This document shows, one piece after another, positions 13,031 through 24,807 of a stretch of 64,000 nt of DNA. Positions within the stretch are counted from its first letter, which is position 1. The number at the start of each line of letters is the position of its first letter. Source of the stretch: Pampus argenteus (lineage: Eukaryota > Chordata > Actinopteri > Scombriformes > Stromateidae). The notes beneath the pieces were generated by a model. That model saw nothing but the letters and a program-made list of their open reading frames with translations, had not been told where the DNA came from and did no database searches. Both the position numbers and the translations under genes were made by a program. The stretch lies in contig CM072880.1 in the NCBI GenBank assembly GCA_036937835.1, forward strand, positions 691,001 to 755,000, given 5' to 3'.

Positions 13031-13470
13031 CATTCACAGCCGACCGCGGAGGGGGAGACAGGAGGGAGGAGGGAGGAGGGAGGACAAAGGAATCCCAGCT
13101 TTGCTCCATTAACAGCCAAACAAAGGGAGGGAGGGGAGAAATAAATAAAGAAAGACAGAAAGAGAAGGAGGGAGGGAGAAGGTAAAAGTTGGAAGTGCTA
13201 TGAGTCACAGAGCGAGATGGGAGGAGACTGGAGTGGAAGAGAGAGAGGGATGGAGGGAGGGAGGGAGGTATAATTATGGTTGGAGGCTGCCAGGACGAGA
13301 GAGAGGAGAGAGAAGTAGAGGGAGGGAAGGAAAGACGAGAGAACGAGGAGAGAAAGAGAGTCCAGCCCACTCCGGTAAAACCATTCAACTGGTGAGCGAG
13401 GGAGCACATTCAAGACAGAGAGAGAGAGAGAGAGAGAGAGGAACAGAGGTAAAAAGAGAGAGAGAGGAAC
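13031..13470 (+). promoter_or_regulatory. purine-rich putative promoter/leader start of inhba
   Basis: About 440 bp dominated by GGGAGGGAGG, GAGAGA and GAAAGA words on the plus strand, ending in an uninterrupted GA run at 13416-13440. Such polypurine tracts are common near vertebrate promoters and can adopt non-B structures. Its position directly upstream of the ATG-free leader suggests that the core promoter or transcription start lies in or just before it. No TATA box at a defined start site can be assigned. The last upstream ATG is at 13276-13278. Confidence 0.4.
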
Positions 13471-14029
13471 TCCCTTCAGCTGGGATAACTTAGTCAAACT
13501 GCCTCTCACACACACACACACACACACACTGAAACACACTCTGCAGCGACTTCACCCCGGGAACAAGGATTCTCCTGCTCGCCACAGTTTTTCCTTCATT
13601 CATCATCACATCTGAGAGTTTTTCTTCTTTCTTGTTTTCTTTCTTTCTTTCTTTCTTGTGACGCCTCCACATTTTCCAGCCATCTGTCCCTGACAAAAAG
13701 ATAAGGATTACTCATTTTCTCTCTCGGCGGCGTTGTGTGTGTCTCTGGTTTTTTTTCTTCTTTTTTTGTCCTCCTCTCTGCTCTCGTTTCTTTACAGTTT
13801 TTTTCCCTCCATTTTCGCAGGTGGACTGTGAGCTGAGCTGAACTTTGCAGCGTCCAAACTTCTGAGGAGAGAGAGAGAGCGAGAGAGGAAAGAGACTCTG
13901 TCTTCATCAGGACTGAATTCTTCTGCAACACTTTTGGTCTAAACTTGACTTTTCTTCATCTTCTTTGAGTCTGCATCTGGCAGCATCACCAAATCCATCC
14001 CGGCAGCCAATCAGACGTCTCCTGTCATC
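13279..14029 (+). other. inhba: putative inhba 5' untranslated leader
   Basis: There is no ATG on the plus strand anywhere in these 751 nt, although the start codon follows at 14030. A good donor-like site (CTG then GTGAGCG, GT at 13391-13392) and a strong acceptor-like site (pyrimidine tract then TTTTCGCAG ending at 13820) suggest a possible leader intron of about 430 bp. If it is spliced, the exon carrying the start codon begins at 13821. The pyrimidine-rich block 13560-13820 would then be mostly intronic. This is inference from composition and splice-site look, without transcript evidence. Confidence 0.5.
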
Positions 14030-14576
14030 ATGTCTGTCTTACTTCTGCTCAGCTGGATCGTCCTGCTGCTGGTCCAGAGCTGCGGCTCGTCTTTGGACCC
14101 GGAGTCCAAACTCCAGCCTCCATCGCTCTCGTTGACTGTCCACCCTCACCAGCAGCTGCTGCCGGACACCTCCTCCAACTCCCACTGCCCCTCCTGCGCC
14201 ATGGCCAGGATGCGCAGGAACGAAGGTGGGATGGTGGCAGCGGATGACATGGCGGGACACGACAGAGAGGAGGAGACGGCTCAGCAGGACGTGGTGGAGG
14301 CGGTGAAGAGACACATCCTCAACATGCTGCACCTCCAGGCCCGACCCAACATCACCCGGCCCGTGCCGCGTGCCGCACTCCTCAACGCCCTGCGCAAGCT
14401 CCACGTGGGGCTGGTGGCGGAGGACGGCAGCGTGCAAATCGAGGGGCAGGAGGAGGCGCGAGGAGGGCGGGCAGGAGGAGGAGGGGGCGGAGCAGCGGCC
14501 GCAGTGGCGGCAGCGCGGGCGGAAGACGGCAGCGACGCGCAGGAGACGACGGAGATCATCACCTTCGCCGAGGCTG
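14030..14576 (+). CDS. inhba: inhba coding exon 1 (signal peptide and N-terminal prodomain)
   Basis: Encodes residues 1-182 plus the first base of codon 183. The start is chosen because it is the first ATG after a 751-nt ATG-free leader and is followed at once by a signal peptide rich in Leu, Ile and Val. The exon ends at GAGGCTG before the donor GTGAGTAC, with the conserved EIITFAEAG sequence bridging the junction. Residues 145-163 form a Gly/Ala tract (14462-14518, GC-rich GGAGG and GCGGCA codons). The human protein has ordinary mixed sequence in the corresponding part, so this looks like a fish-side low-complexity expansion within a poorly conserved linker of the prodomain. Confidence 0.93.
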
Positions 14577-14648
14577 GTGAGTACGGTGGATCAGTGCGTG
14601 TGTGTGTGTGTGTGTGTGTGCATCATTGTGCTCTACTGCGTCAGAGAA

Positions 14649-14682
<34 letters not shown>

Positions 14683-14856
14683 AAAACCTTCTCAGTGTAT
14701 CTATGAAGACACAAAGTGTCATTCAGTCAGTAATTAAGATGACTGATGTATTTTAAGCACATGTCGTGTTTTTGATGTGTGCGCGCGCGCGTGTGTGTCC
14801 ACCTGCTTAATTTTCACTCAGTCGAACCTGTCAGATATCAACACAAACGCGCACGT

Positions 14857-14899
<43 letters not shown>

Positions 14900-17800
14900 C
14901 CTCTGTAATCGCCTCCTGCTGTTTTCGAAGAATACCTCATTATCTACTTAAAGTCAGAAGAGATTCGTGTGTCTGTGTGTGCATGTGTGCGTGCGTGTGT
15001 ATGTGTGTGCGCGCGTGCATGTGTCTGTGTGTGTGTGTGTGTGTGTGTGCGTGTGTGTGACAGTAGCGTCAGTGTGAGCGTTGCTGTGCTACCTTCCTCC
15101 ACCTTCCTCCACCTTCCTCCACCTCCATCGTTTTCTGGGTTAAACTGTGTGAAAGATGGCGCTGCTGTTCCATGTTTCCATGTGTTGTGTGTAAATATAT
15201 TTTCAGTTAGTTCTTTTATCATTTTCATCGTCCAGCAGGATTTCTTTTCATTTCTTATCCATAATCCATCACAGTCAACTTTAATCTTTCATTACTGAAT
15301 CTGATACGTTTAAAGATGCTCAACATGTCACTTTTTACACTTAAGAATATAGACTGAGCTCTATAAGACTGATCAGCAGTAATATAAAGATATATAAGTA
15401 TATATAAAGATTCATAGTCACCAGACTCGAACATGTGAAACCGTCTGTACAAGCTAATTCATAGATAGAAATGGTGACAAAATTAAAAATGAGCAATTTT
15501 GTTTACTGATAACACTTTTCTTTAAGGTGTAAATAGTCATTTATTTATATGTAATATAGTTTATAAATGATTTATAACTCACTATAATGTAGTTATAAGC
15601 AGATATAAGTGTTTATCAATGATCAGTATTTATCATAACTGGTACTATGAAGCTGAGTTTTACTATTATTTTATTCATAAACTGTGTCGCACTTTCCAAG
15701 AGCTCACCTGTCAGTCAAGCCGTGTGGGCGGGACTCTGACGTGTGTCTGCGGATACAGCGAGTTTCAGTAGGCGAGAGTCTGGAACAGCAGATGGAAAAA
15801 GATTTTTATGAATTGGATCTGTGCAGACAGACTGAGAGCAGCAGCTTTATTTTAAGGAAAACATCAGTGAATACAAGAGCAGTCTGAAAACGTCACGAAT
15901 CTGGTGTCAGAATCAGCCAATCACTGAAAGCTGTTGTTTTCGTTGGACAGTTGATGTTATGACATCCAGGGGTGTGGTCCTGGGGTGGCAAACAGCTGAC
16001 ACCACCCTCAATATCCCAAACTCTTCTGTCTTTTATCACCCTACTTTCCTCTGTCTGCTTACAACTACTCAGAAGCTTCATTAGAACCCTTTAGAACATG
16101 TTCTCTTTATGTCCTTCTTGCGGATCCTCAGTAGAAGACATTTCAGAAACACCTTATGAGAGAGAACGTCAAACTTCTCCCATTCATTTAAAATAATGCA
16201 GATTTTCCACAGAACCTCTCCAACAAACAGGACACCAGCTAAGTAACCACACCTGTGTTCACCTTGATGATTAAATGATTAAATGCTAAAAAGAAACTTA
16301 ACCACAAAAATAATAGATTATAAATTATGATAAATTTATAATCTTGGTGTGTCAGCTCCCTAAAACATTTGCCAAAAAGCTTAGATAAGCAAAATTTATA
16401 ATTTCATTTTTAAAAGGCAGAAGAACTCCATATCCTGGCATAATAATATAATACAATGAAGCCTCTTGTGATGTAAGAAGGGGCATCGAATCTGAATGGC
16501 CTGTTGAACCATAGTGAGCCAGCCCACCTCAAACCATTCACAGAACACATGAACATGTCAATGAGGATGTGGGGGGTTCCTCAGGATTATATTCTTGGTC
16601 CTTTATATTTCTGCTTTAAGCTACATGACTACATGAACTATAATCGAATGTCCATGACTGACTGAGTGATGAAGTTACACCATTGGTTGGTCACATGACT
16701 CTTTCTTGAGTATACTTTAGTGTGAACAGTCTATTTAATCTGACTGAGTATGTAGTAGGCAGTATGTTAGCATGTGATTTCTAACATCTTAGTCTTGAAC
16801 ACTGAAACTGAGAGATTACTAACATTATCATTTATCAAACATGTTTTATTAGTTTTAGGTATGAAAAGCTGACATGGTTATGGTTAGGTTAACGCTGATG
16901 AATGCTGTTTAAAGAAACCTTTTTTGTTTGGTTGACACCTCCAGTCACAAGCTTTGAAGCTCTTTAACAGTTTCCGGCTCTGCTCCTGACAGTCATAATT
17001 CCTAGAAGCAGACTGAGGCCTTTAATGTGTGTTTAAACAGATGTTGGCAAATACAAAAACACCCCGTTCCTTCTCATCAGAGCTGCTAAAACCTTTTTCT
17101 GGGATGTGAATACTTTGCACTGTCCTGTGCTTTGTTGGAAATAACTGATGCATTCAGGGACCTCAGTAATTATTTTGGGCAACAGAGTTGGCGAGAAGAG
17201 GAGACGAGAGATGACTGGATTCTTGGCGGAGATGAAGTGTCAACCTCGGTTTAGCATCCCTGACACAATATCTATCTGTCCGTGGTTTTCTGTCCTGTTC
17301 AAATTCCTCTCCTCTGTCCCTGTTTATCCTTCCGTCTCTCCCCACACACAGAGGACAATTAGGCTAATTGAACTTAATTGAACACATCATTAGCGACATT
17401 CCACAATCCACTTTTATCTGCCGCACTCTCTAACCTCAATCTACTCTTCCGATCTGTGGCAGACAGAATAAACCGGTCATTGTTGGATCTATTCTGGTGG
17501 ATGAGGCTGTCTGGGGATTCAAACTAGCAACCCTCTGCTGAGCTGGACGCTGGTTCACTGACCCCCAAGAGGAAACGGTGAATCACAGCTGCAGATAAAG
17601 AGACAAAAAATACATTTTTAATACTGTGAATTTACATGTCTAATGTAAAATAAGATGAACAATGTGTAACGGGTATTATCCTTATTTATAGTTAAAAAGC
17701 CAAAAAATACAGATTTTATCTAAAATTAAAGCTATAAACTACATTTTTCACAGTGTTCTGTATCCTCTCCTCTCTTCTGTTTGTTCCCTCCATCTTTCGC

Positions 17801-19651
17801 TCTCATTTTTATTTTCTAACTGTCCTTTTTTACTCGCTCCTTTCCTTTTCTTTCTTCATGACGTGGTTTTACCGTGTTTATAGCGTGTAGACGGTGGTGT
17901 CCTTGCAGTCGTAACGCTGCTACTTTGGATCCCGGCGGCTCGTTTTTGTCGTTGTTCTCGCACCACATTGTTTGGCTCTGCTTTGATGTGTGACCGGCCG
18001 GCAAAGATGCTCTATGTCTGGGAAGATGAATCACTCAATAGTAAACAACTACAGATTGTGCTCACACACACACACACACACACACAGATACTGTAAATGT
18101 AAAAATCCTTTCATTTACCCTTTAACAATAGTGCTATACAGATCTTTTAATGGGATGATTAGTGGATAAATTACAGATTTGTTGACCATAAAAAATACAG
18201 AATAATGCCAGAAACAGAAGAATCAAACTTCTGTCTCTGAAAAGAACTCTTAATTATTTTGAGTAAAGTAAAGTTTGATGCGTCCTTAAATGAGTGTGCT
18301 TCTACCTAACGGTCAAAAGTTTCTAATCCAGGTGTGACTGTCATCATTAGAACAAAGTGAGCCATGTTCATGGTGTGTTGAAAAGCAGTGAGAGTGAGAC
18401 ATCGCTGTGTTTGTGTCCTCTCTGCCAGCCACTGTGTTGTCCCTCTGGGAGGAATCAGGGAGGACAGACAGGCAGTGAGCAGTGGCCTCACTAAATACAG
18501 ACAAGTTCAGAAGCAGAGAGAGAACGGTGGGAAAGAGACGCTGAGAATTAGAGAGAAGTAAAGCATCTCAACCTTGACTGTCCCTGAATGACTTCTCTCG
18601 TCTGTTTTGGAACCACACAGGGAGACTGTGGTCGGCTTTATATTCATTACAAACTGAAACAGACGCTTCAGCTTTTCCACTCAGTGGCAGAATGAAGCTG
18701 GTTGTTCTGGGTTTACATGATCCAGCTCATCTCACATTTATAGTTTATATTTATAGTTGTGGTATTTCATCATAGGAGTACGGCTGTAAACAACATTATT
18801 GATTGTTCAGTGGATAAAATGTCAACATACTATCAATTATTACATTTGCTCTAAAGTACTGTAATACTGTACTGTACAGTGTTAATAGCAGCTGAAGGGG
18901 TCCTCAAGGTGTGGTCAGTGACATCACAGGAGGGTGTGGCTACACCTCTGAAAATTCAGAGGAGGTGAAACACTTTTAATTTACCAAAGTAAGAGTAGTA
19001 TCATTTAGCACCAACTTAGTTTCGCTGGTGTTTTGGTTGCTTTACATTCACATCAGTGTTCATACGGTTGGTTCATGTTATATAGTTCAGAAGTTCATAA
19101 TAGTTGTGATGCCACAGCTGGATGCTCAACTTGACCAGTGTCTTGAAATGTGCAGACTGAACTTTACTTAGCGGTTGAGCTTTTTAAACTCTCCACATAT
19201 TACCGCAAAGCTTCTGAGGAACCGTTGTTTCGTGCTTCAGGAACTTGAGCCGAGTGGCGGTGGAGCAGCGAGGCATTTTGGCATTTTGAGTCGGGAACAT
19301 TTGACTGTCAGATTGGACTGCTTATCTGCTCTCTCATTATAAATAAACTGGCCTGGGAACTCAGACAAACAGACAGACAGAGCGAGAGTCACGAGCTGAC
19401 ACTTCAGCTTCAATTTAGCTCAAACTGTATTGTCCCGAGAGAGAAGTCTGCTCTGAAAAACAGGCCATAAAACCACTTTGTTAAAACAATGAAAACACAA
19501 TAAAAACGGGTGAAAACATGACAGATTACTGCAGCCGGGAGTGTCTCTCATTCTAACTTTATGTGGGACGTTTACACATCACTTTTATTTAGGACTGCGA
19601 GCACAATACAGGAAACAGCAAAGTTTCAGAGTGTTACAGCTCTGATTTTTA

Positions 19652-19715
<64 letters not shown>

Positions 19716-20026
19716 GTATATATGACATTCTTCTGTGGGCATCCGTCCCAACCTCTAAACAAGACTTCTGTTTAGAACTGGACACCTTAGTTCCACCTTA
19801 ACACATGTTGTTTACATCATACTGTAAACAACAACAAAGAGAAGAGTTAGTATTAGGATGTGTTTATTTGTTCAGCTTGTTCCAGTTGTTTATTGAAGTA
19901 AAGTGTTAAAACCAGGTCACTGTTACATTATGAGTGTCTTTAAACTCTTAAACATGGTCAGGACCCAGCGACCGCTCCCACTGATCCCTCTAATGTAAAC
20001 CAAAAAGACAGAAGGAAGGGCGGTGA

Positions 20027-20094
<68 letters not shown>

Positions 20095-20994
20095 AGTTGT
20101 TAATATTGTCTACAGTATTATGTATTCCTCTAGCCCACCATCAGGCCAAACATAAATATAAAACCACTGGGTCAGCCATGCTCACAGTGTGCTTCATTAA
20201 ATATCAAACAGCAGACTGATCACATTCATGCCAGCGGATCAATTCTACTTCGGGTTTCGTGATCAGCTATTGGATGGATTGTCATCTAATTTGCTTCATG
20301 GATTCATGTTCCTCTCAGGATGAACCGTGATAACATTGATCCTCTTGACGTTTCATAGTGCTCAATACTTTGGTTTATGACCAACAACCTGCAGAACGTA
20401 TGACACACATTGTGTTTACTGCTGATTAGCAAATGCTAATACGCTAAACCAACACAGTGAACATGGTAAACCTGCTAAGCATTATCACTGTGACCACTGT
20501 AGCATGCTGATGTTAACACTTAGCTCAGCCGCAGTAGACTGTTTTTGATCCCTTTAATGTAAACCTGACAGACAGAGAGGAGATGGAGTGGTAGATTAGC
20601 ATTAAATGGACTGATCTGTCACATGTCCCCTCCCTCACTCCGTCTGTATGTTATCTCTTCTTCTGGTTCATCTTCTCTCTGTCCGTCTGCCCAGTGAAGA
20701 GTTTCCATTTTGGAGTGTGGGAACAAGAGGAGAGAGACGGAGACAGCTGTGCAAACTGTAAATCCCAACAGAAGCTGATGTTTCTTTGTCTTTCAGCAGC
20801 AGATAGCAACAGCAACAGTATGAAGTCAAAGGAAAACTGAAAATAAATGTAACTGAGCAACTCCATCGCTAACAAAAAAGCACACAAACACACACTCACA
20901 CAATACACAAACAGCTGGACACACTCAGCTTGTCCATTGAAGGAGGGATTATGGAGGATAATGGGAGGACACAGTGTGTGTTTGGATAGGAGTG

Positions 20995-21034
<40 letters not shown>

Positions 21035-21186
21035 AGCGAGGGTCTGTTCAATCACTGATGTCAACAGTCAAATCTGGAATTAGCAGCGTCCCACAGAGGT
21101 ATCAAAATGAGATGGTGCATTCAGGTGCTCCTCTTAAACCTGTAAAGTAGAAAATGTCTCCACATAAACAAGTCTTTATGTCCCAT

Positions 21187-21217
<31 letters not shown>

Positions 21218-21556
21218 TTTTTTGCATTTGATGGCAAAAACTGAGCTTTTGAAGGTCTAAATTTAAAATCTGAACCCAGTGCTCATGGTGTTTGTTTCGG
21301 TGGAAGATTTCTAACATCACTTGTTAAAGTTTGTTTGTTTTTCATGGGAAGATAGAAGCAGAAATCTGGAAACTTTTGTTTTGGTTTCACCTGATGTTGA
21401 AAATTAGAGATTGATCTCGTAATGTCTGACCTTTGACCTTTTGATAGCCTTGAGGAAGATTCATCTGTGGTTTCAGCTGTTGAGAAAGTTCATGCTCAGA
21501 GCTTTGAGGTGTCTGATAACACAAAACTTTAATCTCTCAAACGTGCTCAACAGATG

Positions 21557-21625
<69 letters not shown>

Positions 21626-22317
21626 AGGGGGATTACAGAGATTTACAAAGATTTATCATAAACCAAGCGTCCTTTTAACAACATACCAAATAGTGTTTGT
21701 GTCACATGTTGGCAGGATGTATTGTTTATCTTTGTTAGCTGCTCACACAGGCATCATCTGATAAATCAAATCAAAGTCATAATACGCTGCGAATGTTTGG
21801 AAGCCACTGATGATGATGATAAAGATGATATTTGGCTTAAATGTCTGTTTATCGTTCCTCGTTTCTATGTCAGAGAACATCTGATGAAAGAGTGAATATA
21901 AGAGTCACTACAGCAAATTCTTCATCTATTGATGGTTTCAACTGGGTTAGTTAGTTTTTGATGGATTAAACAGGGTCCGAACTGGTTCCAGTAGCCTGAA
22001 CTGTCTGTTTCTGATGGTGTAACTGGCTGTGTGATGGTCTAAACTGGGTCTACAATGCTATAAGTTGTTTAATGGCTTAAATGTTTTTTTCAATCAAAAA
22101 TGATTCAGATTGAGAGTTGAGCTGATGGTTCCTTTATTTTCTTCATGCTCCTGGACACAGACTCCACCTTCATGTTGTCAAGCCATTTTGAGTTAGACGT
22201 GAGGCTCTTTTAAACTCTTTTGTAACCTGAATGAACATCAGTGTTGTGTTTGTTTCAATCTTCTACTCCCTCTTCTCCGTCTCCGCTGTGCTGTCCAAAC
22301 ACAGACTCTTCATGACT

Positions 22318-22376
<59 letters not shown>

Positions 22377-24284
22377 CAGGCGAGGGCCAGAAATCAGGTT
22401 TTATGAGTTGTTGAGACATCAGTTTGTAAAGATCAGTCTTCTGTAAATGGAGGGGGATTAGACAGAGAGAGAGAGATGAGCTGTTAGCAGAAGACTTGCA
22501 GAGGTCAGACAGACTCCAGGAAACTGAAACATCTTGTCTCTGAGTATAAATGAGCTGCTAAAACTTCGTGTTTCTCACCTGCTGTGTAGAGTCTTTACAT
22601 GTTTTAACACATTAAGGACAAGTCGACCAAACATCACTTCCGTCCAGGTAGACATTCGTTTCAGTTCAGATATGTGTCAACTTGCAGAAACTTGAAACTT
22701 TATTAATTTTAATCCTGTCCTGTTAGCACCAATAAAGGAAAATACTTATATAATAATAATAATAATACTTCAGCACACAGCAGTGTTTAAGACATTTAAA
22801 TCATGTAGTTCCACCAGCTTTGGTCAAAAGTTTGTGTTTGTCTCCTTCCTGTTTCAACATATCAATACCCTCGTGCTCAAAGCCAGGTCCAGATAGAAAC
22901 TGACATCACATATGAGTGCGATGTTTGTATATGTTGTAAATAATCCATTGCAGTCAATGTTGAGTCAACTTTATTTCATGTTAAAGTTCTGTTAGCATCA
23001 CGTTCTGTAGTTATTTGTTGCCTTCAAAGACCCTCTGACTTCTGTGAATTATAAAAGCAATAAAATCCTCATGGGAGCTGTAGCTGAGATACAAAGAAGT
23101 GAGATGATGTGTTTAAAGTTTAAGGTCATCTTCAAAGTTTTTCCAGACATTTGAACACGTGACTGTAAATCACATGTATGTAATAGACATCTGTCCACAG
23201 CTCGTCTATCATTAGAGACATAATAACCGGCTCTATATCTATCTGACTTTGCTGTTGCAGCCGCTACTTTGTGCTGCTAACATGCTATTAGGATTTCCTC
23301 TGTCAGGACTCTCTGACTCTGAGTTTGTCAAGTCAAGAGAGTCTGAACTGGATTTTATAGCTCACAGCAACAATTCAATTAAATACATTTAACCAAAGTC
23401 CCAAAAAACAAAGAAAACTGGAAAAAATGACAAATGATTTATGAGTTCTGTTAGCTGACTAATCAACTAATTGCTTCAGCTGCAGAGGTTGTATAGTATA
23501 GTATGGTATAGTATAGTGTAGTGTAGTATAGTACAGTACAGTACAGTACAGTACAGTACAGTATAGTATAGTATAGTATGGTATGGTATGGTATGGTATG
23601 GTATGGTATGGTATGGTATGGTACGGTACGGTACAGTATAGTATGGTATGGTATAGTATGGTATAGTATTGTATAATATAGTATAGTATAGTATAGTATA
23701 GTACAGTACGGTACGGTACGGTACAGTATAGTATAGTATAGTATAGTATGGTATGGTACGGTACAGTATAGTATAGTACAGTACAGTACAGTATAGTATA
23801 GTATAGTATAGTGTAGTACGGTACGGTACGGTACGGTACGGTACAGTACGGTACGGTACGGTACGGTACGGTACGGTACAGTATAGTATAGTATAGTATG
23901 GTATGGTACGGTACGGTACGGTACGGTACAGTATAGTATGGTACGGTACGGTACGGTACGGTATGGTATAGTATAGTATAGTATAGTATAGTATAGTATG
24001 GTACGGTACGGTATGGTATGGTATAGTATAGTATAGTATAGGACACTGTGTGTGTGGCATTGAGTCTGAGAAGAGGAGAACTATAGATCATACATACTCA
24101 TCCTCTTCTTCGTCTTTGTCCAGCAGCCTGAATCACAACAAACACTTTTCTAGGAAACAATGAATGAATGAACAGGACGTTTATGTTTTCATCGTCTCTG
24201 AAGTGATGATGATGTAAGTGAGATAATCGCCTCCGAATTGTCTGTTAAACAGCGTTAATGGACTTGCTAAAGTGCTGGACGCCT

Positions 24285-24316
<32 letters not shown>

Positions 24317-24776
24317 GCTGCCCATTCACACTGTTTAGCAGAGCATCACTGCTGCTGACATTCATAAACTTCCAAATCGTGACTTTAATTTTCTGTATTT
24401 CTTGTTGCTGACGCCCACGAGTCAGAGACTTTACAGCGAGCGACAGAGGAAAAGGTGGTGCAAAGACCTTATGTAACAGCGGTGGATGGTAATTGGGTCT
24501 TAAAAGGAAAGGAAATGTAAAATACCAGTCTGGACAGTAACCTTCTGACTCTCAGCACAGAGAAGCTGCTACCAACTCACATATTTAAACAGACCTCTTT
24601 AGACATTTCTATACTGAAGTCAAGGAACAAAAAGGTTTTTCATTTTTTCAGATGTGCTGCTGTAAATTCAGTCACACTGAGCTGCAATAATGACAACACA
24701 GCTCCTGGTGGGAACCATTAGCTGACTCCAGAACCTCTGACCACTGCTGCTGAGTCAGCAGGAAGAGTTCAGTCTG

Positions 24777-24807
<31 letters not shown>

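Noticed and set aside
14039..14562. Minus-strand frames of 132 and 93 codons opposite inhba exon 1
   Set aside because: Shadows of the GC-rich exon; Ala/Pro/Arg composition mirrors the Gly/Ala tract.
23459..24091. Minus-strand frames of 194 and 210 codons rich in Tyr, Thr and Pro
   Set aside because: Produced by the GTAYR pentamer array, whose complement lacks stop codons in two frames.
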